Source: Hypomyces perniciosus (taxonomy: Eukaryota; Ascomycota; Sordariomycetes; Hypocreales; Hypocreaceae). Taken from it: a stretch of 64,000 nucleotides of DNA. The notes under the pieces are model-generated. The model made no database searches. It was not told the DNA's origin and worked only from the letters and a program-made list of their open reading frames with translations. The position numbers were made by a program, and so were the translations under genes. This document shows, piece after piece, positions 34,913-46,100 of the stretch (within the stretch, counting starts at the first letter, position 1; the number at the start of each line of letters is the position of its first letter). The stretch is taken from the NCBI GenBank assembly GCA_008477525.1, contig SPDT01000005.1, positions 3,844,001 to 3,908,000 on the forward strand, in the 5' to 3' direction.

Positions 34913-34992
34913 TGTTGAAATACAGCTAATAAGTTGCAAAATATGCCTTGCTTTTAGCGAAGGCGTCTTTACTTTTACAGTTTAGTTTAATA
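34913..34992 (+). repeat. TRIM 3' LTR (80 bp)
   Basis: 80 bp, differing from 28470-28549 only by a C/T and a G/A. It is followed by the TTTAT duplication at 34993-34997. Confidence 0.9.
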
Positions 34993-34997
34993 TTTAT

Positions 34998-36132
34998 ATA
35001 GATAACTGTCTTTTTATTAAACTAAATAAAGAAGCTATAACCTAGCCAAAGCTACCTGTTAATAAAGTTTATACTATAGAAGATAAAGGCCTTACCTTTT
35101 TCTTTTTAAAGGTTTAGATAGTTAAGGATAAAAAAGAGGCCTTTTTTAGCTTTCCTAGAAATAATATATTATTAAAGTTATAGAGTTTTTTAACCTTTAA
35201 GACTTAAAGCCTATCCAATTACCCTTATAGCCCTTACTTTTAGTTAATAAAACTATAACTAAATTAAATAAAGTTAATATTAAACTTTTCTAAGCTATTA
35301 TTAGAATTATTATCTATTTAATAATATATACTTTAATCGATATTAGCTTTTTAGTTTAGTAGCTAGTAAAACAATTTTAAGGCCTATATAAAAAGCATTT
35401 AAATATAGCCTATAACCTATTATAGTATCTAAATAGTACCTAAAATCTAGTTATTTAATATACTAGAAAATCTAGTTTTATATTTATTAATTATTATAAT
35501 AGTGATTTTGCTAGGGATAAAGAATTAAGTAAATCGACTGATAGCTATATTATAATAGTTGCTAATAGGCTAATTAGCTGGAAATTGAAAAGGGGCTTAA
35601 CTATCTGTTTTTCTATATTAAAAGCAGAGTTTATAGCTTTTATAGAAGCTATTAAAGAGATTTAGTGGCTTATTAGCCTATATAAAAAGGTAGATTAACC
35701 AATTAAACCACTAATCTCTTTACTTAACAATAATAAAAGTACTATTTCTACCTTAAATAACCTTACCCTTTATAATTAAATAAAATACACTTTATTACAG
35801 TTTAATTATATAAAGGAACAGGTTAAGAATAGTGTTATTACAGTTAGCTATCTAGAAACTAGTAAAATAGTTACTAATAGGCTTACTAAACCTCTTTTAG
35901 GTTAAAAGCTAAAGAACTTTATAAATCTCCTTAATCTTAAGCTTTTACTTAAAGTCTATACCTAAGGTTTTTTACCCTTTTCCTTCTTATAGCTATATTA
36001 GCTATCCTCTTTTTACTATTATTGTTAGCTATATTAGCTATCTCTTTTTATATTATATTCTAGTTACTTTCCTATATCTAGATCCTATATCTACTTTATA
36101 GTTATATAGGATAGTATCTATTTTAAAGGGAG
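34998..36132 (+). pseudogene. Copia A C-terminal RT and RNase H remnant
   Basis: Resumes Copia A after the composite with TATAGATAACTG and aligns with 32820-33981 of Copia B through RNase H (the SDFARDKELSKS region near 35500) to the polypurine tract. Stops are frequent, but the decay is lighter than in its 5' half. Confidence 0.8.
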
Positions 36133-36712
36133 TATTAAAAAGGAGGGCTGAAAAGTAAGGATTTTAGTGTAATTGGATAACCTTCCTATTCTGGCTAGAC
36201 CCGGATTTAGGCCCGACGCTAGGACCGAGTTCCGGAGGAACTTTGGTATAAGTCAGGAATTCTCTCTTATCCTTAATAATAACAATTAAGCTAGGACCAG
36301 CTACCCTGCCTACCCTAGACTCAATACAATACTTATAATAGGCATTATAAGAAATCTGACTAAAATGGTTTCCTGTTTATATGGCTGTAAGTCGATTTGA
36401 GCGATTTTATATATAAATGAATTTTATGGAAAATAGGAATGCGGCCATGAACCCAATTCTGCCACCGCACGCCTATTATTAGGTTAGAGGACTATTCTAG
36501 AAAACAAAGCATTATTCTATAATTACTTCTATAATACAGCCGCATATCACTAGATATCCTATAGCTTTTCAGCTATTAGATTAGTTACAATTCAATTGTT
36601 TAGTCTATTGTTTACCTAGTAAACTCTTAGTTGTTTCCTTATTACTGCATTATATACAGCTTCCTAGAAGCCACATATAAATGAGGTTTAGTATAACCTT
36701 GTTATTTTAACA
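36133..36712 (+). repeat. Copia A 3' LTR
   Basis: 580 bp. The start TATTAAAAAGG is the RIP form of TGTTAAAAAGG and the end TTATTTTAACA is intact. Clearly less mutated than its presumed partner at 16852, which together with the missing target duplication leaves their pairing in doubt. Confidence 0.88.
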
Positions 36713-36837
36713 GTTTATAGTAGCCTTAATGGTAATTAATTTATTAAGTAAAGGGATTTTTCCTTTAAAGTTGATATTAACATATTAGTAAAATATAATT
36801 ATAAATAAAGGTATATACTTTATTTATATTATAGGTT
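36713..36837. other. Unassigned junction sequence
   Basis: 125 bp between the Copia A 3' LTR and the point where similarity to Gypsy A begins. It matches neither neighbour and holds no gene. Confidence 0.5.
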
Positions 36838-39212
36838 TATGTTTTATATTTTTTGTTTAATTATTTTAATTTAACTAGTAGTTTTAAAGTAAAAGGCTAA
36901 TAATTATATTAATATAACTTTTAATTACTTTAAAAGTTATTTTTAGAATTTTAATATAAGCTGTATATTATAGTTTAATATAATATGATTAAATATATTA
37001 TAAAGGCAGTAAATTTTATTAATAAATATATTAACTAGCTCTTTAATTAATAGTAAAGTAATAGGTATATAATAATATATTTTTATAAAGCAGTAAACTA
37101 TTATTAGTAAATACTTATAAATAGTATTAAAGTAGTAAGATTTAAATACTAGTATAATATAATTAATAGAAATATTTAACTATATATAAAATAAAATTAA
37201 TAATAATTAAAAAAAGCTTTATAGTAAAGATTATAAGGCCTTTATTTTAATATATATTTATAGGCTTATATAAATACTTTAATATCTTTTAAGATTGATA
37301 GCTATTAGTATATTTAGCTAATAAGGTTTAAAGTTTTAAACCTATTTAAATATCTAGCTAAGCTATTTATATAGTTTTTAAATAAGATTTATAGGTAAAG
37401 CTTATTATTAGATAGAATAAAAGCTACTTTTAATAGTAGATTTTATTATTTATTATTTAATAGTTATTTATTATAATTTAAAGTTTTTTATAAAGTTAAT
37501 TTAACTATTAGTAAATATTAAAGTCTTAAAAAAGAATTACTATTTCTTTTACTATAGTATTTTATTTATATATTGCTATAATTAGGTTATTAATTAATCT
37601 ATTTTCTATAAATATTATTATAGCTATAAAGGCAGCCTTTATAGACAGTTTTATATTTAATAAAACTTTTTCTTAAAATATTACTTAAACTTTAAAGCTA
37701 AAACAACTTTATAAAAGGATAATAGATTGCCTGTTTGTAATTTAATTATTAAATAGGTTTAATTTTATAGGTTTATTTTTAGTTTATTAATTTAAGGTAT
37801 TAAACTTTATAGCTTTAAAGCTAGGTTAGTAAATAATATAAAGGCTAAAGCTAAAAAGGAATTTAAAGTATTAAATTTACTGTTAATTTAAAGCTTTAAT
37901 TAAAGTAAAGTATTTAAAGTTTTTATAATATATAATAATATTAAACTTTTATAAGCTTTATAATTTTAAGCGCTATTCCTCTATTATTTTAATAATAGCT
38001 AAAAGTTTTTTATTATAGATTTTATAATTATATTTTCAAGTATTATACTTTATAGAAAAGAATGTAATAAAATAAAGAATACCCTGTTTATTATACTGTA
38101 ATAAAATACTACCTAATATTAAATTAAAGGTATTAGTTTTAAAGACTATTTATTTATTATAGTTAAAAAAAGCTAAAACTAAAATTAACTTAAAGGTATA
38201 TTTAATTAAATTAAAAGCTTTTTACTATTTCTTTCTTTAAATATATAATTAATCCTTTTTTAAAAGCTTATTTAATAATATAGTTATATTAAAATATCTT
38301 TAACTAAAACAGTAATAGAAATTAATAAAGCTAAAGAACTTTTATAGGTCCTTTACTTTATTAAATAGTTACTAGTTTAATATAGCCTTAACCTTCTTAA
38401 AATATATTTCTAGTCTTTTTAAAATAATAATTAAATTAAAATATTTTATTTTTATTATTTTAATTTTATATTTAATAATATTAATCTAAAAGTTAATATT
38501 TTAAAGGTAAACTATAACTTTATATATATATCTTTCATATTCTTTTTAATTTAATAAATATATAAAAATATTATTAAAGTATATTATATAAATACAGTTA
38601 AAGGTTATAGAGAGTATAATTAATATAATATTAAAATATAGTAAATATATTATAAAGGCTAAAGGGTATAATTAATATTTCAAAAAAGCTAAACCTTATA
38701 ATAAATACTATTTTTTATATATTCCTTTTAGTAATATAAAGGTTATTAAATATAGCAATAATATTAAGTTTTATATATACCTTTATATAGCTTAAAGTAT
38801 TAAAGGTTTCCTAAATTTATAGTAATAAATATTAGTTTTTAATAATAATATTATTTAACTTTTAATAGTTTTAATAAATATAAATACTGCCTTTTAGTTT
38901 TATAACTAAAAAGAAAGGAATAGTATATTATATTTATAATTTATAGATAAGTCCTTTCACTAAATTATTATTTAACTATCTTTTTAATACCTGCAGTTTA
39001 TTAAATAAAAATAGCCTATTCTTTTAATATAGTAAGTCTTTTCTTAATAATATTTTAATTTTATAGTTTTAAGCTCATTATAAAAAAGGTTTATTTACTA
39101 TTTTTAATAAAAGAGTATTATATAAATTATATAGTTAAAATAATAGTTTTTTTAAAATATCTAGTTTACTAAATTTAAATTTCCCTACTATAAATTTGTT
39201 AATATTAATAGC
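36838..39212 (-). pseudogene. Gypsy B pol remnant, part 1
   Basis: Integrase/RNase H/RT side of pol on the minus strand, RIP-decayed. Tyr-x-Asn-Asn-type RT box (originally Y-x-D-D-like) at 38581-38555. Ends at the C1 insertion. Confidence 0.75.
39208..39212. repeat. Target duplication ATAGC, left
   Basis: ATAGC precedes the C1 5' LTR and recurs at 60650-60654 right after the 3' LTR. Confidence 0.92.
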
Positions 39213-39478
39213 TGTTGGGTTAAGTAGGCTGGGGCCCTACCGCTTACTGGCGCTAAGGAGCTTTTATCTGCTATATAAGCAAATACAAGCTAATATATAC
39301 ACTATGTAAACGATATATCAGACTATACAGGCGCTTATAAAGCGCCTGCATACAGCTTCTTCTTTATATTAGCTATATATATATATAGTAAGGCCAGTAT
39401 AGTATATTCTCTTTTATAGAATTAAGCTTTATTTCCTATCTCTTTATACTTTATATAACTATACCGCGCTCCACGATA
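39213..39478 (+). repeat. C1 5' LTR
   Basis: 266 bp, TGTTGGGTTAAGTAGG start and CTCCACGATA end. Contains a 21-bp near-perfect palindrome at 39328-39348 with CAGGCGCTT arms. The primer-binding site GTTATAAGCC follows at 39479. Confidence 0.92.
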
Positions 39479-39493
39479 GTTATAAGCCTAAAT
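39479..39493 (+). other. C1 primer-binding site
   Basis: GTTATAAGCCTAAAT abuts the LTR. The other two family-C copies read GTTATAAGCCTAGGT on the minus strand. This is again the initiator tRNA-Met anticodon-arm complement (GTTATGAGCC) with one G-to-A change. Confidence 0.7.
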
Positions 39494-42004
39494 AGTAATT
39501 ATTAAAGTTATTAAAAACTTCTACTTTAATATTATATCTCTCCTTATACCCTTTACCTTTACCTTTAAGCTATTAAAGCTATCTTTTATAATAAATAGCG
39601 TAAGGGATATTACTTTGATAAAGCTAGAATTAATAGTTTAATAGATTAAATAAATTACTATTCTTATTAATTATATAATCACTGCTAAGGTATAAAATAA
39701 GATTAATTTAGATTTCTTTAATAAGCTAAATAATAGTTTCCCTGCTTTTAAGCTATTTACTTTAATAAAAGTAAAGGAAACTGCAGTTAAAGTATTTAGT
39801 TAAAACCCCTTTTCAGCTAATATCTATGCTTACTATAATAATATACTTTAAAAGTATTAATTTTTTATTAACAGCAATAATAAAAGAAAAGGCTAAAATT
39901 ATGATTTTAAAGTAAATATAAAAAATAATTAACTTTAACATTTATACTTGAATTTTAACAGACCTTTAAGCTATAGCTTTAGCCTCTACTACTATTAAAA
40001 TAGCCTATAATAACAATAAAGATTTTAATATAAAGTTTACTATTTACTAAATTATTAAAAAGTTTAAAGATTAACTAACTCCTTGCAAAAATATAATATA
40101 TAAAGAAGTATATTTATTTTATTAATATATACTGTATAAAGCAGAGTGCAGGAATATTAAGCTAAAAGTATAATATACCTACTAGGTATATATTTACGTA
40201 AGTGCAGTAAAGTATAAACTTCCTGAGGTTATAGGAACAGCTTTTTAAATAGCTTTTTTAAAGCTATTAAAATATACTTTACCTTAAACTTCACTGCCTA
40301 TTATTTATTTTATATAGACAGCTTAATTAAAAGCAGTAAAATAACAGAGATTTTCTCCTTTAATTAACTTAACTAGCTATTTTTAAATAGTATAAAGAAT
40401 ATAGAAAACTATACTTATAGCTTTGATATAATACTTAATAACCGCTTAAATAATATATTAGGTAGTAATAATATATATTTAAAGTTTAGTAAAGAGTACT
40501 TTTATAGACTTAAAAGGTATACTTAACCCTTAAACGACTGCAGTAAAGTATATACTATATTTACTAGAAGGCCTAATAAAGAAGGGAAATACTCTTTTAT
40601 ATTTAAGCAGGCTATAGAGATTTGCATGCGCCTGTAAAACAATAAATAATAAGTTACCCGCAAGAAGTTTAGCAAAAAGGGTATTAACCTTACTGCCTTA
40701 ATATAAAAAGGAACAGCCTTAACTATTATAGCTGCCTTAATCTCCCTAAACCTAATTAATAAAAAAGATATAAGCCTTATAGTATATTTAATAAATATAT
40801 TAATGTATATTAATATATAAGATACACTTTACTGCCTGTCTCAGAGTACCCTTTTTAATATATATAGTACTATTTATTGTATAAATAGCAGGAATTACTT
40901 TATTCCCAGCTCTTTTATCTTAAATACAGAAAAAGATTATATTAAAGTAAAAGGAGCTAGCTACTTTATAATTAAAAGAGGATATTATCTATTAAAGGAT
41001 ACTCTTTATAATTTATATTAAAAGATAGCGCACTCTATTAAGCTTATAGATATAGCCGTAATTAAAGGATTCTATATTAATATTATATCTTGATTAAAGC
41101 TTTAAAAAGTAAAGATTTAGCTAATAAAGTGCAATAATATACTTTACACTAGTATAGCCAATTTAAATACTATTATAAAAAAGGTAAAATATAAGTATAA
41201 TTTTCTATTTCTTTAATATAAACCCCTATTACTTTATATTGCCCCTATCTATAAATATACTATACCAAGTAGCTTAACAGCTCCTTTTATACTTCCTAAT
41301 ATAAACAATAGTATTTATATAATATTAAAAAGTAAAAGAAGACTAATATATAATCCCTTAATACTATAATATAACTTAAAACAGCTCTAGCATCTATAAT
41401 TAAAATATTTAGGCCTAAAAACGCTTAAAGCGCTTGTAAAAAATATAAAGAATATATGCATTAAAGGAATAATATATATAGACTATAAGGCTTATACTTT
41501 TATGTATATAAAATAAATTATCTTTTATAAACTATCTAATAAATAAGCGCTAAAACTATTCTTTAAAGTATACTAGGATCTTTAAGACTATCCTTTAGGC
41601 TATAATAAAGATAACTAGCTTGTAGTACTTAAAGAAAAATATACTATATGGTTATATATACGCCCTTTATTAAATAAAGAACAGGAAAGTATTTTTAATA
41701 CTTTTTTTAACTTTATAAATATAGTAAAAATGCAATATAATATCTTTATATACTTCTTTAAGCAGGATAATAAAAAAGCTATAATTGCAGTTAAAAGCTT
41801 ATTATACTTCTAGATCTAGGGTAATATAAAGGGTATTATCTTAAAGTTTACCCTTTCCTATATATATAAACTAAATAATGCTTTAAAATAGGTAAATTAA
41901 GAAATTATAAATAAGTCGATTAAAATACTAAAAGCTGCAAGTCTTTTAATTAACTTATAGCTAAAGAGTATAAAAGATACAGCGTATATTATTGATATAA
42001 GTCC
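39494..42004 (+). pseudogene. C1 gag and early pol remnant
   Basis: Plus-strand gag region and start of pol, corresponding to the right part (about 46300-48900) of C2 read in reverse. Stops in all frames. Ends inside the segment shared with C2 (TAATATAAGTCC-type), where C2 inserted. Confidence 0.75.
42000..42004. repeat. Target duplication AGTCC, left
   Basis: AGTCC before C2, repeated at 49188-49192 after it. Confidence 0.92.
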
Positions 42005-42267
42005 TATGGCGGAGCGCGGCACAGCTATATAGAGTATAGAGAGATAGGAAACGAAGCTTGATTCTATAAAAGAGAATATGCTATAGTGGCCTCGCTATAT
42101 ATACATATAGCTAACATAAAGAAGAAGCTGTGTGCAGCGCTGTAAGCGTCTGCACCGTCTGATATATCGCTTACGCGATATGTATATCAGCTCGTATCTG
42201 CTTTATAAGCAAATAAGAGCTCCCTAGCGCTGACAAGCGGCAGGGCCCCGGCCTACTCAACCCAATA
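42005..42267 (-). repeat. C2 3' LTR
   Basis: 263 bp. Its internal hairpin (42133-42154, CAGCGCTGTAAGCGTCTG core) is in the opposite orientation to that of C3. Confidence 0.92.
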
Positions 42268-42519
42268 TACCCCCCAGTTAATAAGGCTATTCCCAATGCC
42301 TTATTAGCTGCTACTCTAGCCTATCTATAGTGTTGTGACTGACTGGCCGCGCTCCTAGAGCCTCTTTTACTTAGTCAGAAGCTTTTTATTGTGAACACGC
42401 ATCGATATTCTATTGTAGAGGTGAACGGAATATAAGCGCTGTAGCTATTGTTGTTTTGTGACAATAGGAAGTTGAACAATAAAGCTCCCAAGCAGGTGAA
42501 TCGGTCCTGAACAGCTAGA

Positions 42520-42651
42520 ATGGGTATATTAGCTGCCCCCCGGCCCTTATTCCTCGCTCTTCTTCTTCAGTCATCAACATCATCATCATCAACATTAACA
42601 ACAACATCAACATCAACATCAACATCAACATCAACATCAACAGCAACATAG
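42520..42651 (+). CDS. Short ORF over a CAT/CAA microsatellite, doubtful
   Basis: ATG at 42520 opens a 43-codon frame (MGILAAPRPLFLALLLQ, then Ser/Thr repeats) that looks signal-peptide-like but runs through the ATCAAC microsatellite. Just after it a consensus donor GTAAGT begins at 42660, and acceptor-like AGs occur at 42707-42715 before the AT-hook ORF. So this may be leader sequence or a first exon of the antisense transcript. The frame does not join simply. Confidence 0.2.
   Translation: MGILAAPRPLFLALLLQSSTSSSSTLTTTSTSTSTSTSTSTAT
42572..42650 (+). repeat. ATCAAC/CAT microsatellite
   Basis: Tandem CATCAT and ATCAAC units. The same place in C3 (49845-49895) and, inverted, in C1 (60005-60085) carries AT-only derivatives, the expected product of RIP on CA repeats. 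Confidence 0.9.
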
Positions 42652-42708
42652 CCCCCGCTGTAAGTATCACGCTTCCGACTGATTTCCTTCGCGCTGCGTG
42701 TTTATTAG

Positions 42709-43197
42709 CTGACAGCGAAATCGCAGAAGAAGAATACCTCGTCGGTGAAGCGTGGTCGTGGTCGCCCCCTGAAGGTGGCTCGTCGCGGCGTTAGTCGCTC
42801 GGCTGGCCGAGCGGCCACGCCTGTTACTGGTCCTACGCCTGCTCCTGCGCCGGCTCCTACTCCTGCGCCTACTCCTGCGCCAGCTCTTACTCCTGCACCG
42901 GCTAGTCCCGGCCAGTCCAGGCATACTGCGGCTGTTGCCGCTCTTGACGTGCGCTTGGCTGCTGTTTATGAAGCACGCCTCGCTGCTGAGGCAGCTTTAT
43001 CCTCGTCTTTGTCAGCTCCTCCTCCTGCTGCTGCTATCCTGGCCCCTGCCCCTGTTACTACTGCTGCTACTCCTTTTACTGCTCCCGCCGCTCCCCCTAC
43101 TACTATGCTATTATCCCCTTTTTATAAAGGTTATCTAAAGTCGGCAATCGCCAGCAAAAAAGACTTCTCCCAGTATATTTTTATTGCCCACTTTTAG
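42709..43197 (+). CDS. Antisense AT-hook Ala/Pro-rich ORF of family C
   Basis: An open frame antisense to C2 gag-pol, between the end of pol and the 3' LTR. No ATG is present at its start. The frame is open from about 42709, with an intron acceptor-like AG just before, and the surviving body runs to TAG at 43197. Features in order: basic start with an AT-hook core (KRGRGRPLK, near 42745); a Thr-Pro-Ala repeat; an Ala-rich helix-like segment (VRLAAVYEARLAAEAAL); a second Ala/Pro stretch; a conserved tail (LLSPFYKGYLKSAIASKKDF). C3 keeps a 108-codon homologue (50060-50386) and C1 a decayed inverted trace. AT-hooks bind the minor groove of AT-rich DNA, so a DNA-binding accessory protein is possible. 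Low-complexity composition makes chance openness a real alternative. Confidence 0.5.
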   Translation: MTAKSQKKNTSSVKRGRGRPLKVARRGVSRSAGRAATPVTGPTPAPAPAPTPAPTPAPALTPAPASPGQSRHTAAVAALDVRLAAVYEARLAAEAALSSSLSAPPPAAAILAPAPVTTAATPFTAPAAPPTTMLLSPFYKGYLKSAIASKKDFSQYIFIAHF

Positions 43198-46100
43198 TAA
43201 TATACTATTTACTTTAATAGTAATTATTAATATACCCTTTAATAAGCTTTTCTTTAACTTGCCTGTATTGCTTTATTTAATTGTATACTTTATAGTTGTT
43301 TAATATTTGCATTAATTATATACTAGCTCTTTTAAGCTATAAGTAAAGAGGATAACTAGGTAAATATACTCTCTTTTTTTTATATACTTATAAGTTTATA
43401 TAATTAAATAGTAACTGAGTATAAAAAGGTATTGCGCCTTTAATTTAACCTATTAAAAGAAAAGAATTTAATTTACTTTAAAGAGGCTATTACTTTAAGC
43501 AGTAGCGATAATAATAATAACGCCTTTCGCGCGCAGGCGCGTAAAGGCTAGAAAACTTTTAGAGAATAGTTATTGCAGTAATAGGATATACTTTTATAGT
43601 TAGTGGCCTATAGGCTAAATTAACTGGTTTCCTGTATTTTTATATATTCTATTCCAGTAACTATATATTTGCTAAGTTTAATAGTACGTTAAAGTATTTA
43701 AAGCGTTATTATAATAAAGTTTTAGTAAGTTTATTAATAAGTATAAAGTTAATAGAAAGATAAAAAACTATAAATAATCTTTTTTAATATTCCTGTTAAA
43801 GCTATATATTTTATATATTAATATAATACAGGCAAGTGCTAATTTATATACTTTATTTAATTATAAAATATATAATTAATTAATTATTACAATTAATATT
43901 TTAATTAATATTAAAGTTAAATTTTATTTTTTAAAAAAGGTAATATAAACCTATAGCCTCTTTTACTATTTAAGTAAAGGCAAGCAGCTTAGCTTTTATT
44001 ATTAATATACTAACAGTACTTTAATATATTATATTTTATAAAATAAAGCCTAAAAAAAATATAATAAAATACTTTTAAAATAATCTTTAAATATCTATAT
44101 TATTAATAAAAGAAATATCGCTTAAAGCAGTTAAGACTTATATTTCTCCTCTCCCTTTATATTAAAGAGCTAGGAAATATTATATATATAAATAGTAGAT
44201 TAGCTAGTTAATTACTTTAAAGTGCTCTTTACTAGGGTTAATTAGAAACTATAATAAAGCTGAGGCACTAGAAGCTATATTAGGCTTTATTATAATAGCT
44301 ATATAAAGCACTAATCTTACTTTCTTTTAATATATTTTAATAGTTGCTTTTAAAGCTTGCAATATACTCTTTTAAAGCTTTATAATAGGTATTAGAATTA
44401 TAAAAAACTATATTCCTTTATTAAACTTAAATTATTTTACAATTTTCTTAAAATAAGTTTTATAAGAAAAGTATATCCTATACTTTATATAGTTTTAAGT
44501 AATTTTAATCTTTAAAAACTACTATATATCTCCTTACTATAAAGCTTATACTTTACTTTTAAAGTATTTAGTAATTTAATATAAAAAGCTTTATTATTAT
44601 AATAATATATAATTAAGATATTATTTATATAAAATATAATAAAGATCTTTTAAGCTTTATTATAAAAGAAATAAGGCTTTTTAAAGTTTAAGATTAACCT
44701 TTATTGTTTTAAAGTTAAAAATAGTTTATTAAACTATAGCTTTAATAAATCCTTTAAGCTATATAAGGCTTTCGCGAGCTTTAAATAGATATTCAGCTAC
44801 TTAAAACCCTCAAAGAGCTTATATATAACTAGTTTCAAGTTCTTATTGTTTAAAGTATTAAAAAAAGTGTTTTTAATATTATACTGCTTTAACTTAAAAT
44901 TAAATCGTACTGTAAAAGTAATAAATATATAAAAAGAATGCGCTATTAATATAGCTATATATATACTCTTTATAATAAAGCGCTTTTATAAATTCCTGTA
45001 AACTAGAAAGTAAGCTTTATAGTATTCTAGATTTCTATTCTAGTTAAACTTATAAGTAAAAACCTAATATACTAGTAATAGCTTTATTATTGCCTTTAAG
45101 TATAATATTTTTAATTAAGTTCTTTTTATATATAAAAAATTAATTTTATTATATGCAATTTACTTAAACCTATCTTTAAATAAATATTTTATAAACTCTT
45201 TTTCATCTTTTAATAATTTTATTAAATTCTTTTAATAAACAGTTAATTTATTAAAAGCTATACTTTTCTAAAAAAAAGATTTTTAATTTATTACTGTATT
45301 AGAAATAGTAAATACTATTTCTGCGCTTTTTAATTTATTATTTATTAGCTTTTATTAATTAAATAGTAGTTAATATAGCATTAAATTAAAAAGCCTAATA
45401 ATTATTAAATATGTACTAGGCTTATTATCTTTAAAAGCAGTGCTTAAGGTATATATTTTAGTTTTATATATTAGGAGATACTTATTAGCCTTTTTACAGG
45501 TTATTTCCTTTAAAGCTTTAAGCTCCTATAAATATTAGCTACTGCTTTACCGCTTAAAGGATTACTAGCTAGCATTTCTTTAAAGGTTTACTCTTTTTTT
45601 ATAAAAGTAAGCGAGTTTTTTATATATTAATTTACTTTTAGCTTTAGTAGACTATCCTCCTTTATTAGGTTATATACCTTTAATATATAAGGCTATTCTT
45701 CTACTATATCCCTTTCTGTAAAAAGGGGTAAATTACTTATTAAAATATTGCCTAGGGTTCCTATTAATATACTGGTATTATTTATAAAGATTAACTGTTT
45801 TAAGGTAGCTTTTAATGTTTAAAAACTAAAAGGTCCTTTTAGGTGCACTAGTAGTTTACTTAAAGTATTTATTAAACTATCTTTAATGCTCTATATCTCT
45901 ATTACCTTTAAAGGTATACTCTCTTTTTCTATATTACTTATAAAGGTATTCTTTACTATAGGAATATATATAGGGAAGAGTTTAAATTCTAGCTTATTTT
46001 TTTTAACCTTATTAAATAGTTTATTTAACTCGGCTATAAACAGCTTATCTGCAATCTCTTTATTACTATTAAAAAAGCTAGTCTTATTAAACCGCATATT

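Larger units (their letters stand above)
28470..34992 (+). mobile_element. Composite TRIM with embedded Copia A-type element
   Basis: A 6.5-kb insert with 80-bp LTRs and a TTTAT target duplication. Order: TRIM LTR (28470-28549), primer-binding site, full Copia internal region with gag-pol (28550-33981), Copia 580-bp LTR (33982-34561), a second primer-binding site, TRIM-type internal DNA (34562-34912) with its own polypurine tract, TRIM LTR (34913-34992). The Copia unit is thus internal region plus exactly one LTR, inserted precisely at the primer-binding site the two families share. It is less RIP-mutated than Copia A around it. Confidence 0.9.
16852..36712 (+). mobile_element. Copia family A element, split by two insertions
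   Basis: Plus-strand LTR retrotransposon with 581- and 580-bp LTRs (16852-17432 and 36133-36712), a half-tRNA primer-binding site at 17433, and gag-pol remnants at 17433-19597, 26313-28469 and 34998-36132. Without the Gypsy (19598-26312) and the TRIM/Copia composite (28470-34992) the element is about 6.6 kb, and its order matches Copia B closely. Every frame is destroyed by RIP-type change. No 5-bp target duplication is seen (ATTAT left, GTTTA right), so the ends were rearranged or the two LTRs belong to different insertion events. Confidence 0.88.

Noticed and set aside
42572..42650. CRISPR-like regular spacing of short repeats
   Set aside because: It is a simple ATCAAC microsatellite with no spacers, in a eukaryotic retroelement.
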